Positions 43,354 through 51,995 are shown, counted from the stretch's first letter. The stretch: DNA of 64,000 nucleotides from Natrialba sp. SSL1 (GCF_001861355.1 NZ_MASN01000018.1:186001-250000); one strand, 5' to 3'. Notes: generated by a model from the letters alone, not told the origin. Made by a program: numbers and translations.

Positions 43354-43968
43354 ATGTTCACGGGAATCGTCGAGGAGACCGGCGACATCGTCGGTCGGGA
43401 GCGAACCGAGGACGGCCTCCGCCTTCGGATTGCAGCCGACGCGGTCGCGACCGGAGTAACACACGGCCAGAGCATCAGCGTCAGCGGCGTCTGTCTCACC
43501 GTCGAACGCTACGACGATGGCGCGTGGTTCGAGGTCTTCCTCGCGACCGAGACCGTCGAGCGAACGTATCTGGGCGACCTCGGGGAGGGCGACACGGTCA
43601 ACCTCGAACGGGCGATGCCGGCCGACGGCCGCTTCGACGGCCACATCGTGCAAGGGCACGTCGACGCAGTCGCGACGGTTTCGAACATCGAATCCGTCGA
43701 AGAGGATTGGTTCTTCGAGTTCGAACTCCCGGCGGGGTACGGCCGCTACGTCGTGGAGAAGGGCTCGATCACGCTCGACGGGATCAGCCTGACCGTCGCC
43801 GATCTAGAACCGTCTGAGGACGGGCGGGACCGAGTCACCGTCGCCATCATTCCAACGACCTACGAGCTGACGACGCTCTCGGACAAAACGGTTGGCGATC
43901 CGATCCACCTCGAAGTCGACGTGCTCTCGAAGTACGTCGAGCGGCTACTCGAGTCCCGGTTCGACTAA
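43354..43968 (+). CDS. ribE: Riboflavin synthase, bacterial (RibE alpha) type
   Basis: Catalyses dismutation of two lumazine molecules into riboflavin. The two tandem barrel repeats each carry the signature: MFTGIVEETG and SVSGVCLTV in the first, GHIVQGHVD and LDGISLTV in the second. 204 residues is normal. Most archaea use an unrelated RibC-type synthase; haloarchaea have the bacterial enzyme, presumably by old transfer. The frame is open 41 codons upstream, but the TATA box lies within that stretch. Confidence 0.95.
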   Translation: MFTGIVEETGDIVGRERTEDGLRLRIAADAVATGVTHGQSISVSGVCLTVERYDDGAWFEVFLATETVERTYLGDLGEGDTVNLERAMPADGRFDGHIVQGHVDAVATVSNIESVEEDWFFEFELPAGYGRYVVEKGSITLDGISLTVADLEPSEDGRDRVTVAIIPTTYELTTLSDKTVGDPIHLEVDVLSKYVERLLESRFD

Positions 43969-43969
43969 T

Positions 43970-44010
43970 TACTGATTACTGATTACTAATCGCCGATCAC
44001 TGATCACTGC
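43970..44010. repeat. Short ACTGATT/CACTGAT repeats after ribE
   Basis: Just after the ribE stop, TTACTGA occurs as about three overlapping 7-bp copies, then GATCACT as two. It fills the gap to the convergent membrane gene. Function unknown. Confidence 0.6.
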
Positions 44011-44031
44011 TCGGCGGCCCGTTAGGAACGG

Positions 44032-44382
44032 TTAGGCACCCGGCACGCCGAACGCGCCGACACCGAGCCCCAGAATCGTATCGAGGACGAAGAGGATGGC
44101 GAGCGCAGCGAGCCAGGCGACGACGCCGATGAGGGCGGCGTCGAGCCAGCCGCCGGGGTAGCGCCAGTTGATGACCCAGATCCAGGCGAGCAGCGCGATG
44201 AATAGGCCGAAGAGCGGAATCCAGGCCGTCAGCGCCCACGCGAGTGCGCCGACGATGGCGGTGACCACGGCGTGGGAGTAGTCCTCGATACCGACGATAA
44301 TCGAGGCACCGACGTAGATTGCCAACCCACCGACGAGCAGTGCGACGACGAACGCGACGAGCGATCCAATGAGTGCGACCAT
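44032..44382 (-). CDS. Four-helix membrane protein, unknown function
   Basis: A 116-residue, almost entirely hydrophobic protein with about four transmembrane segments and several Trp residues (WALTAWIPLFG, LLAWIWVINW). Charges are few: ED at about 35 and an RYPGGWLD loop. The ATG at 44382 is used; a GTG one codon earlier is also in frame. Convergent with ribE. No family recognised. Confidence 0.75.
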   Translation of the reverse strand: MVALIGSLVAFVVALLVGGLAIYVGASIIVGIEDYSHAVVTAIVGALAWALTAWIPLFGLFIALLAWIWVINWRYPGGWLDAALIGVVAWLAALAILFVLDTILGLGVGAFGVPGA

Positions 44383-44490
44383 CACGAGATCCTACTTGTT
44401 CCCGGGTTATAGTGACTGTGCTGATTCGGGTTCGGCAACCGGTGTGTACTGGGAACGTGGCTGACTCTGTTGGTTCGCTGTGTGCTTGTG

Positions 44491-45504
44491 TTATCTACGA
44501 GGTGGGTCGAACTCCGTTAGTTCGGGCGTTGGTGGACCTGACGTGTCATCTCGGACCGCGCGGTACGTGCGACGGTAACGAACGATTTTCCGGTAGAGGT
44601 AGTAGCCGATGAGCAGGTTGAAGCCGATGACGTAGCTGATGAAGGCCACTCCAGGTCCGAGTGGTGTGACTGCGACGATGAGAGCCGGTGCGAAGCCGAC
44701 GGTCAGGTTGTACGTCCCGTGGACGAACGCGGCGATCAACAGCCCCTTGATCACGAGTGGGCCGGCGTACTCGCGGTTGAACTTCGCGAGACCGAGGTAG
44801 TAGCCCGCGATGGCGGAATAGATGACGTGTCCGGGCCCGACGAGCGCGCGGACGGTCGCGATACCGGTCGCCGCCGACACGGTGCCGACCTCCGCTTGCG
44901 CCTCTGCGACCGTGCTGGCGATGTAGATCGCGTTCTCGATCGCCGCAAAGCCGAGGCCCGCCACAGCACCGTACACTGCGCCCACGATCACCGCGTCGAA
45001 CGTCTCACTCCGATAGGCAAAGACGCGAACGGCGAGCAGTTTCACCGTCTCCTCGACCGGGCCGACGATCAGGTAGAAAAAGAGCGCCGTTCCGATGATC
45101 GGAATCGCCTCGAGTCGTGGCCCCACGACGGAGTTGACGACCGCGGCGAACGTCGCAAAGAGGACAGCGAGGACGAACGTCGCGACGAGCAGGCTGAGTG
45201 GCTCGCTCTCCGTAATATCCGAGTACCAGATGAACGCGGCGAGCAGGCCGGCAGGAACGACCGAGAGTCCGAAGAAGACAGCGAGTGATGGGGCCTCGAG
45301 CACCAGAATCGCCGGCTGGATGAGCAAGAATAGCGTGATGACGACTGCGACGGCGAGGACGATCGTCTGCAACCCGTAGTTGATCGCATTGTAGACGGAG
45401 TACGCGAGGTGATCGACAGCAGATCGCGGCTCCCACGTCGAGACATCGTAGAGGTCTCGCGACTCCTCGTCCGCTCGTTCGACCGGGTCACGGCGACGCT
45501 GCAT
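44491..45504 (-). CDS. PrsW family intramembrane metalloprotease
   Basis: A 337-residue polytopic protein of the CPBP/PrsW superfamily, which cleaves membrane substrates such as anti-sigma factors in bacteria. The conserved motifs are present: VGPVEETVKLLAVR (EExxK, near residue 150), GFAAIENAIY, PGHVIYSAIAGY and FVHGTYN. About nine transmembrane segments. Archaea lack sigma factors, so the substrate must differ. ATG 45504 is chosen over an in-frame TTG two codons earlier. Confidence 0.9.
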   Translation of the reverse strand: MQRRRDPVERADEESRDLYDVSTWEPRSAVDHLAYSVYNAINYGLQTIVLAVAVVITLFLLIQPAILVLEAPSLAVFFGLSVVPAGLLAAFIWYSDITESEPLSLLVATFVLAVLFATFAAVVNSVVGPRLEAIPIIGTALFFYLIVGPVEETVKLLAVRVFAYRSETFDAVIVGAVYGAVAGLGFAAIENAIYIASTVAEAQAEVGTVSAATGIATVRALVGPGHVIYSAIAGYYLGLAKFNREYAGPLVIKGLLIAAFVHGTYNLTVGFAPALIVAVTPLGPGVAFISYVIGFNLLIGYYLYRKIVRYRRTYRAVRDDTSGPPTPELTEFDPPRR

Positions 45505-45566
45505 GTGCAAGCGTACAACACACCCACTGGTAAGCGTTGGGCGTTGGACGTTCTTCCAATCCTAGA

Positions 45567-45583
45567 ATGATACTTATTATCAT
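45567..45583. promoter_or_regulatory. Inverted repeat upstream of prsW
   Basis: ATGATA-CTTAT-TATCAT: 6-bp arms with a 5-nt spacer in an AT-rich stretch, just left of a second inverted repeat (45588-45608). A possible operator (inference). Confidence 0.4.
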
Positions 45584-45587
45584 GTTC

Positions 45588-45608
45588 GTATAAGGGCGAC
45601 GCTTATAC
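45588..45608. promoter_or_regulatory. Mirrored TATA boxes forming a perfect inverted repeat
   Basis: GTATAAG-N7-CTTATAC with 7-bp perfect arms. The right arm (45602-45608) is a TATA box 27-33 nt before the ATG at 45635; the left arm is the same box on the other strand, pointing toward prsW. The symmetric arrangement suggests a compact divergent promoter. Confidence 0.55.
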
Positions 45609-45634
45609 TGATTCACCCATGAGGACAGATAGCT

Positions 45635-45820
45635 ATGCACAATTCACGCCGCGGGTTCCACTACACCGCACCGCCAAATCCGGATGGGGAACGAACACCG
45701 ATGACCGACACTGACACCGACACCAATACCGAAGCCACCATCGAGACCGATACCGAGGAATCGCCCCAGGACGCAATCACACCCTCGAAGCCGGCTGATC
45801 GTCTTCCTGCCGACGACTGA
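45635..45820 (+). CDS. Small acidic hypothetical protein (61 aa)
   Basis: A 61-codon frame starting 27 nt below the CTTATAC box, hence a possible leaderless gene. The N-terminal 20 residues are mildly basic and the rest is Asp/Thr/Glu-rich with a repeated TDTDTDTNT run. Low complexity makes the call uncertain; an internal ATG at 45701 is an alternative start. No domain seen. Confidence 0.45.
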   Translation: MHNSRRGFHYTAPPNPDGERTPMTDTDTDTNTEATIETDTEESPQDAITPSKPADRLPADD

Positions 45821-45956
45821 GCGTCGTTTCCAGTTCTGTCTATACCGCTCTTTCTGCCGCTTTCCCGCCAGCGACCAGCAGCAGCACAGTTCTGTTTCCT
45901 CTCAGCCGCAGACGAGAACGGACGGCCATCAGTGATCTCCAACTCCAACTCCAACT

Positions 45957-45992
45957 ACAACCACAACGACGACCACAACCACAACGACGACC
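45957..45992. repeat. Tandem 18-bp direct repeat
   Basis: Two identical adjacent copies of ACAACCACAACGACGACC (45957-45974 and 45975-45992), preceded by three CTCCAA-like words (45937-45955). Lies about 50 nt upstream of the DUF7532-like gene, at the place where its promoter should be. Confidence 0.8.
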
Positions 45993-46040
45993 ACAGAAGG
46001 ACTCGGAATCCACAAAGCCCCCCCGTGCGAACGCACACCC

Positions 46041-46424
46041 ATGCACTTCGACCAGCGAACACAGCAGGCGCTTCGAGCCGTCGGCCTTGAAACCGACGAG
46101 CTGCAGGCGGCCTCCGACGCCGTCGCCGAAGCCGTCGCCGACGACGCGGCCGCACTCGAGTCCTTCTTCGACGAGCACGACACCGTCTACTCGGATATGG
46201 ACATGGCCCACTCCGCGTCCGACTATCCCGAACACAGCGTCGATTACGCCGACATCACGACCCACGCGGCTGAGATGCGTGGCTGGCTGCGCTTCGACAC
46301 GTGGGGCGTCTACGTCGAGGACGGCCGAATCCTCGACGCCGAGGACGACTACGTCGAACTCACGCTCGGTCCGACGATCAACGACCGCGTTCGGTTCGCC
46401 GCTGATCGCGAGACGCTGCGGTGA
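46041..46424 (+). CDS. DUF7532-like protein
   Basis: A 127-residue acidic soluble protein. A helical N-terminal half (FDQRTQQALRAVGLETDELQ) is followed by HSASDYPEHSVDYADITTHAAEMRGWLRFDTWGVYVEDG and a beta-rich end. DUF7532 is from memory; function unknown. It lies 94 nt upstream of the FAU-1 gene on the same strand. Confidence 0.75.
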   Translation: MHFDQRTQQALRAVGLETDELQAASDAVAEAVADDAAALESFFDEHDTVYSDMDMAHSASDYPEHSVDYADITTHAAEMRGWLRFDTWGVYVEDGRILDAEDDYVELTLGPTINDRVRFAADRETLR

Positions 46425-46518
46425 TCGCCGTGCGCGCTGACGCTCATCGCGTACTCGAGTTCGGATGCGAGTACGACTGCGGGTGCAACTGTGATCGACC
46501 AGTAACGGAGGGGCGACT

Positions 46519-48000
46519 GTGACGGACACCGACGCCAGTTCTGACGCCACGGAGACGACGGTTCGCGTCCGCGGCATCTACACGACGGCTGTAACACACC
46601 TCCTCGAGACGAGCGAAGAGGCCACTTTCAGCGTCGTCCAGGCCTCCGACCCCATCCGCGAGCGCTTCGACCAAGCGTTCGAGACCGCACCGGCTGACGC
46701 AGCGGTTGAGACGACCCGCGACCGGCAGGGCGTTGGCGTGTCGGGCAGCGCTGACGCAGTCGAACTGGTGGCCGCAGACCTCGCCGGCCTCGCGATCGAT
46801 ACCTTCCGCTGGGAGTCCATGGTTCCCCGCGGCGCTATCCTCGACGCCGAAGTGATCGACGCGGCGGGCGGGAGCGGTGCCGTCGTCGACCTCGGTGACG
46901 GACAGCGGGGCTATCTCAAATACGACGACGTCGACGGCTACGTCGACGAGGGCAACCGCTATCGCGTGCAGGTCACCGAACCCACCCCGCCGTGGGACGA
47001 CGACCAGCCGCGAGTCGAGCCGACACTCGCCGTTCGCAGCGGCCTCTGTACCCTCTCGCAGGACCGCACCGGCGTCTCGGCCGCACTCCGCGGCGAGCGC
47101 GCCGACGAACTCGTCGGCATGACCGACCTGCTCTCAGTCGACCTTCCGCAGGGCTGGGGACTACGCTGGCAACACGCCGCAACCGATGCAGATCTCGGCG
47201 CGATGGAAACCGCACTCGAGTCCGTCGCCGAACGCGCACGCGCACTCGAGTCCGATCTCGCGGACGCACCCGAGGAACCGGGCGAGCCAGGACTGCTCGC
47301 CGCCCCCCGAGCAACGGAGTGGCTCTGGTTCGGCCGCGATTCTCGCTTCGCGCTGGATGAGGCCCGCCGCGCCGTCGAGACGACGATGCCGGGTCATCAC
47401 CGAACCAAGGCCGCAGACAGGGCGGCGAGTTCGGCTGTCGATTTCGCGGAGGCCGTCTGTGGCTCGGTCGTCGACGAACTCGAGAGCGGCGAGGACGCGT
47501 TCCCGTTCGACGCCGTCTCCCGACAGTTCGGGCCGCTCTCCGGCGACCGACTCGAGATCGGCCACGGCAAACCCGACGGGAGACTGATCTCACTCGGCTA
47601 CGGCGACGTGACTGAGTGGGACCCTGCGGGGAAGGTCACACTCGAGCGCTCGATGGGCGGCGGCGGCAGCTACGACGCCCTCGGAACGCCCAAGGAGGAC
47701 GGCGACACCGCGGTGACGAAGTTCCGCGAGGGGCGCTGGTGGTACCCGACGACGTACAAGAGCGCCGACGGCTCGTCGAAGGGGACCTACGTCAACGTCT
47801 GCACGCCCGTCGAACTGTTTCCCGACACGGTCCGGTACGTCGACCTCTACGTCGACGTGGTCCGACGGCCGGACGGCGAGGTCGAAATCGTGGACGAGGA
47901 CGAACTCGAGGCTGCCATCGAAGATGGTGTGGTCTCGACCGAACTCGGCGAGAAGGCACAGCACGTTGCGACTGCCGTCGAACGGGCGCTTTCGAAATAG
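46519..48000 (+). CDS. FAU-1/RNase E/G-like RNA-binding protein with DUF402 domain
   Basis: A 493-residue protein like Pyrococcus FAU-1, which binds AU-rich RNA and has been linked to 5S rRNA maturation. The N-terminal RNase E/G-type S1-like domain includes VPRGAILDAEVIDAAGGSGAVVDLGDGQRGYLKYDD (110-150, quoted in part). The C-terminal DUF402 domain (about 340-460) has FREGRWWYPTTYKS and GTYVNVCTPVEL. The start is GTG at 46519 behind a GGAGG-type ribosome-binding site; its start context nearly copies that of the degenerate M24 gene. It is well isolated, convergent with the HalOD1 gene. Confidence 0.9.
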   Translation: MTDTDASSDATETTVRVRGIYTTAVTHLLETSEEATFSVVQASDPIRERFDQAFETAPADAAVETTRDRQGVGVSGSADAVELVAADLAGLAIDTFRWESMVPRGAILDAEVIDAAGGSGAVVDLGDGQRGYLKYDDVDGYVDEGNRYRVQVTEPTPPWDDDQPRVEPTLAVRSGLCTLSQDRTGVSAALRGERADELVGMTDLLSVDLPQGWGLRWQHAATDADLGAMETALESVAERARALESDLADAPEEPGEPGLLAAPRATEWLWFGRDSRFALDEARRAVETTMPGHHRTKAADRAASSAVDFAEAVCGSVVDELESGEDAFPFDAVSRQFGPLSGDRLEIGHGKPDGRLISLGYGDVTEWDPAGKVTLERSMGGGGSYDALGTPKEDGDTAVTKFREGRWWYPTTYKSADGSSKGTYVNVCTPVELFPDTVRYVDLYVDVVRRPDGEVEIVDEDELEAAIEDGVVSTELGEKAQHVATAVERALSK

Positions 48001-48126
48001 CGCGACCACCGGAGGTCGCCCCGAACGCCGGGTTTCGACTGCAGCAGCGACACCGGTCCGTCCGGCAGCGCTGCGCGCGGCTCCCGATGCAACCGGTAGG
48101 CGACCCGAGTTTCACACGCAAGTCGA

Positions 48127-48417
48127 TTACGTTTCGTGAAGACGCAGCCCCTCATCGTCTGAGACGACGACTCTGTACCCCTCGTAGACGAATTCGACGC
48201 GTACTGTAGACTGGCTGGTGTTCGCATGACCGAGCAGTTCGACTACCGCGTCCGGCTCTACCTGTTCGTACAGCGGAGAGAGGTCGGTAACGGGGACGTT
48301 CTTTCCGATCGCCACCGCCCGCACGATCGTCCCCGGAATCGATTCCGGGTCGTACTGATCGGGAGGGAGTACGATTTCGCCATCTGCTGGCGGATTACCG
48401 GAATTATGCGAGGCCAT
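48127..48417 (-). CDS. HalOD1 output-domain protein
   Basis: A 96-residue stand-alone HalOD1 domain, defined in haloarchaeal response-regulator outputs: SIPGTIVRAVAIGKNVPVTDLSPLYEQVEPDAVVELL and VRVEFVYEGYRVVVSDDE (quoted in parts). No receiver domain is attached. A TATA-like CTTATGAA at 48438-48445 lies about 25 nt upstream. Probably a small signalling or regulatory protein; partner unknown. Confidence 0.85.
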   Translation of the reverse strand: MASHNSGNPPADGEIVLPPDQYDPESIPGTIVRAVAIGKNVPVTDLSPLYEQVEPDAVVELLGHANTSQSTVRVEFVYEGYRVVVSDDEGLRLHET

Positions 48418-48566
48418 ATCATGGTTCGTGACTGTTCATAAGAAAGTGTACTCCCAAAACAAGTGGGTGAAAATTCCACTGAAAGTTTGTACTCTGTATG
48501 ATTTTTCACCACAATAACAATATATGAACGGGACGAATACGTCAACTGGTCAACGAGGCCGCCGCA

Positions 48567-49577
48567 TCAGTCCGCAGTCGAAACCGCTTCGTGCTCCGCC
48601 GCTGGGTCGCCGTCCATCCGGGTGAACACCGTCGCCAGCGCCGGCCCCGTCACGTTGTGCCAGACGCTGAACAGTGCCGGGATGAGCGCGGCGAGCGGAT
48701 CGAAGAAGGCGACGGCGAGTGCGACCGCCAGCCCGCTGTTCTGCAGGCCGACCTCGAACGCGCAGGCACGCGCTCGGTCTTCGGCCATCCCGGTCAGGTG
48801 GCCGACGCCGTAGCCCGCCCCGAGCCCGAGCGCGTTGTGAATAATGACCGCGAGGAACACCAGGGCGCTCGCGGCGAAGATTTCCTCGACGTTGAGACCG
48901 ACGATAGCCGCGACGATCATCACGATCGCGAGCACGTTGATCGCGGGAAAAACGGTGAGTCCTACCTTCGCCACCGTCGGCGCGTACCTGTCGAGCAGGA
49001 TTCGAAGGAACAGTCCCGCGGTGACCGGAATGAGGACGATCAGGACGATTTCTTCGGCCATCGCGGCGAAAGTGACGGTGATCTCCTCACCCGCGAGCAG
49101 GACGATCCACGCGGGCACGACCAGCGGCGCGGCGATCGTCGTCACCGACGTAATCGTCACCGAGAGCGCGACGTCACCCCGACCGAGGTACGTCATCACG
49201 TTCGAGGCCGTCCCACCGGGCGCTGCCCCGAGCAGGAGCAGTCCAATGCCAAGTTCCCACGACAGCCCCAGCAGCGCGACGAGCAGGTACGCAAAGAGCG
49301 GCATGAACAGCCACTGGGCCATCGCGCAGATGAACACGTCGCGAGGGCGCTCGAGTACCCGCCGGAAATCCTCGACGGTGAGCGTGAGCCCCATGCCGAG
49401 CATGATAACCCCCAGCATGAGCGAGATGTGGTCGCCGAGCGGGGTGAACGTCGACGGTGAGTAGAGCGCGAGTCCGGAGCCAAGCAGGATCCAGACGACG
49501 AAGTACGTGCTCGTCACCTCGGCAGCGCGTTCGAACAGCCGACCCACGCTCGGCGGTCCGTCGCCGGTGATAGTCAT
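48567..49577 (-). CDS. Bile acid:sodium symporter family transporter (BASS)
   Basis: A 336-residue membrane protein with about ten helices in the inverted-repeat BASS fold. Signatures: GLTLTVEDFRRVLERP, LLGAAPGGTASNVMTYLGRGDVALS and FEVGLQNSGLAVALAV. The unwound-helix GGTASNV segment is where Na+ and substrate bind. Substrate is probably a small organic acid; bile acids are not expected in this habitat. The ATG follows a TATA box at 49603-49609. Confidence 0.92.
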   Translation of the reverse strand: MTITGDGPPSVGRLFERAAEVTSTYFVVWILLGSGLALYSPSTFTPLGDHISLMLGVIMLGMGLTLTVEDFRRVLERPRDVFICAMAQWLFMPLFAYLLVALLGLSWELGIGLLLLGAAPGGTASNVMTYLGRGDVALSVTITSVTTIAAPLVVPAWIVLLAGEEITVTFAAMAEEIVLIVLIPVTAGLFLRILLDRYAPTVAKVGLTVFPAINVLAIVMIVAAIVGLNVEEIFAASALVFLAVIIHNALGLGAGYGVGHLTGMAEDRARACAFEVGLQNSGLAVALAVAFFDPLAALIPALFSVWHNVTGPALATVFTRMDGDPAAEHEAVSTAD

Positions 49578-49602
49578 AATCAGTCATGGATAAGCATGAG
49601 CG

Positions 49603-49609
49603 TATAAAC
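49603..49609 (-). promoter_or_regulatory. TATA box of the BASS transporter gene
   Basis: TATAAAC on the plus strand (GTTTATA on the coding strand), 26-32 nt upstream of the ATG at 49577. Confidence 0.55.
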
Positions 49610-49728
49610 CAGTCGATCGGCGGCCGACAACCCCGCGACTCGACCGCAGAGGCTCAGATCCGGAGCCGCGAGCGGTGGTGACGAAATCGCCAGAATCTAT
49701 TCAACTGTGTGTCACGAATTTCGACGGT

Positions 49729-50613
49729 ATGAGCGAATCAGTTCGGACCTTACTCACCGGCGCGACGGGAACGCTCGGGTCGGCGTTGCGCCCGCAGTTG
49801 TACAATGCAGGCCACGATGTCCGGGCGGCGAGTCGATCACCACCTGCAGTCAACGAAGGGGCACGCGAACTGAAACGCGAACACGGACGTGAACGCGAAG
49901 GTGAACGCAAACGCGAACTCGAGTGGGTGCCCGTAGACGTGCACGACGGAACCGGGCTCACGGCGGCCGTCGACGGTGTCGATGTCGTCGTTCACGCGGC
50001 GACCGCACCGCGGGGTGACAGCGAGGCAGTCGACGTGCGGGGCACTGAACGGCTCCTCGATGCAGCGAGCGCAGCCGGCGTCTCGAACGTCGTCTACGTC
50101 TCCATCGTCGGCGTCGACGAGATTCCGTACTCGTACTACGAGCACAAGCTGGCGGCCGAGCACCTCGTCGAGCAACACGATGTCCCGTCGACGATCGTCC
50201 GGATCACGCAGTTTCACGAATTCATCTCCGAGTTGCTCGCGTCGGTGGCGAGGCTGCCGGTGTGGCTGCTCCCAGCGGGCTTTCGGGTGCAGCCGATTGC
50301 AGTAGATGAGGCCGCGGCCGCGGTTGCGGGCCTCGCGACGACCGACGCGAACGGGCGCGTACCGCCCGTCGGCGGACCCGAGGTGCACACGGTCGGCGAC
50401 CTCGCACGGGTGTATCGGGCGCACCGCTCTCTCAGACGACCGATCGTTCCAGTTCCGATTCCGGGACGAATCGCTCGCGGGTTTCGGTCGGGAGCGGCGA
50501 CGTGCCCAGAGCGAACTATCGGGACGGCGTCGTGGACGAAGTGGCTCGCGACGCGAGCCGAGGCGTCACAGAGAGAAGACAACACTGGGGATGCGGACGC
50601 GTCCGCCGAGTAG
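49729..50613 (+). CDS. NAD(P)-binding NmrA-like protein
   Basis: A 294-residue atypical SDR. LLTGATGTLGSALRPQLYNAGHDVRAASR carries the GxxGxxG nucleotide motif (quoted in part), followed by VDVVVHAATAPRG and YEHKLAAEHLVEQ. It lacks the YxxxK dyad spacing of classical reductases and may sense redox state or act as a quinone or nucleoside-sugar reductase. Residues 45-65 hold a repetitive Arg/Glu-rich insertion encoded by near-repeats of GAACGCGAA. ATG 49729 gives the normal N terminus. Confidence 0.85.
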   Translation: MSESVRTLLTGATGTLGSALRPQLYNAGHDVRAASRSPPAVNEGARELKREHGREREGERKRELEWVPVDVHDGTGLTAAVDGVDVVVHAATAPRGDSEAVDVRGTERLLDAASAAGVSNVVYVSIVGVDEIPYSYYEHKLAAEHLVEQHDVPSTIVRITQFHEFISELLASVARLPVWLLPAGFRVQPIAVDEAAAAVAGLATTDANGRVPPVGGPEVHTVGDLARVYRAHRSLRRPIVPVPIPGRIARGFRSGAATCPERTIGTASWTKWLATRAEASQREDNTGDADASAE

Positions 50614-50657
50614 ATGGGAGAGAAGAGAGAAAAGACAAGAGGTGAGAGGGAAGCGCG

Positions 50658-51713
50658 TCAGTCAGCCGCGAGCTTGTCGAGACCCGCAGACTCGATGTCC
50701 GCACCGTCGACCGAGGAGCGCAGCGCATCCATGCCGTCGTCGCGGTCGATGTCGAAGCCGTTCTCGTAGCGTTCGGCGACGCGATCCATCTCCTCGTCGG
50801 AGAGCTTCGGTACGTCGCTTGCGGCCGCCCACTCGTCGATGTCCTCAGTCGTCCGGAACGTCGGCGTGACGGTCGCGACGGCGTCGTGTGAGAGCAGCCA
50901 CGCAATCGAGGCCTGGCCCATCGTGCGCTCACCGTCGCGCTCTAAGAAACGCAGTTTCTCGAGTTTCTCCCAGCCCGTCTCGTACCACTCGTCGGGACGG
51001 AAACCGCGGTGGTCACCCTCGCCAAGTTCGGTCTCGGGCGTCACCTGCTCATTGAGAATCCCCGAGGAGTGGGGCACGCGCGGGATGAGACTCGTGGTCG
51101 AGCCAGTCTCCTCGATCGTTTCCAAGAAGTGATTGCCTACCTCTTGCTCCAGCACGTTCCAGACCAACTGTACGGAGTCGAACTCCTCCTCGATGGCGAG
51201 GTCGCCCTCTGCGAGCCACCCGATCGAGGGTCCAAGCGCGAGTCCGGTCGCGTCGATCTTCCCTTCCTCCTCGAGTTCGTCGAGTAACTCGAGTACGTCG
51301 GGCGTGATCTCCTCGACGTTGGCGTTGTGGAGTTGGAGGACGTCGACGGAGTCCATCTCGAGGCGGTCGAGACTTTGCTCGACGGCGTCTCGGAGGTATT
51401 CGGGGTCCATCTCCTTGGGGAGTTCGCCGTGGCCGGCCTGTGGGTTGTTGTAGAAGTCGTAGCCGACCTTGGTGGCGACGGTGACCTCGTCGCGGACCTC
51501 GGCGAGCGCCTGGCCGATGAGTTCCTCGCTCCGGCCGTGGCCGTAGACGTCGCCCGTGTCGAAGTAGGTGATCCCCTGGTCGACGGCGTACTGGATCATC
51601 TCGATGGCGTCCTCCTCCGAGCGGTCGCCCCACCAGTCGGTGCCGACGACCCACGCGCCGAAGCCGATCTCGCTCACTTCGACGCCGGACGTTCCGAGTT
51701 CGCTGTGGTGCAT
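50658..51713 (-). CDS. Aldo/keto reductase
   Basis: A 351-residue NAD(P)H-dependent reductase of carbonyl compounds. The catalytic tetrad is in place: D and Y in FDTGDVYGHGRSEELIG, K in ATKVGYD, and H in LQLHNAN. The QVVWN-like VQLVWNVLEQE strand and the C-terminal QASIAWLLSHDAVATVTP cofactor segment follow. The C-terminal 40 residues are an acidic extension. Probable role in stress or carbohydrate metabolism. Convergent with the NmrA-like gene. Confidence 0.92.
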   Translation of the reverse strand: MHHSELGTSGVEVSEIGFGAWVVGTDWWGDRSEEDAIEMIQYAVDQGITYFDTGDVYGHGRSEELIGQALAEVRDEVTVATKVGYDFYNNPQAGHGELPKEMDPEYLRDAVEQSLDRLEMDSVDVLQLHNANVEEITPDVLELLDELEEEGKIDATGLALGPSIGWLAEGDLAIEEEFDSVQLVWNVLEQEVGNHFLETIEETGSTTSLIPRVPHSSGILNEQVTPETELGEGDHRGFRPDEWYETGWEKLEKLRFLERDGERTMGQASIAWLLSHDAVATVTPTFRTTEDIDEWAAASDVPKLSDEEMDRVAERYENGFDIDRDDGMDALRSSVDGADIESAGLDKLAAD

Positions 51714-51829
51714 GGGTGGGCGTTCGTAGCGAGAGAACTTAGGGAGTACGGAACGACGGGCTGGCGGATCCGAACTCGTTCGGTTGTCGCGGTATGGCTG
51801 TCCGTAGAGTAGTTCGTAACACCGGGCTG

Positions 51830-51952
51830 TGATCGCTGACCGTGGCAGTTACTCGTAGCAGTTGATCGTGACGGCCGGCCGTGACAGCAGATTGGGCCGC
51901 TGATCGTGACAGGTGAGTGTGACAGCTGCTCGTGACGACAGATCGTGACAGC
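51830..51952. repeat. Degenerate tandem TGATCGTGACAG array
   Basis: About eight imperfect copies of a 12-15-nt unit with the core TCGTGACAG (clear copies near 51863, 51901, 51914, 51928 and 51941). They fill most of the gap between the aldo/keto reductase start and a small membrane gene. The spacing is not constant and no ORF uses it. Confidence 0.7.
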
Positions 51953-51995
51953 GGAGAGTCGAATCGTTCTTGAGGAGGGGGTCCGGAGAGCCAGT

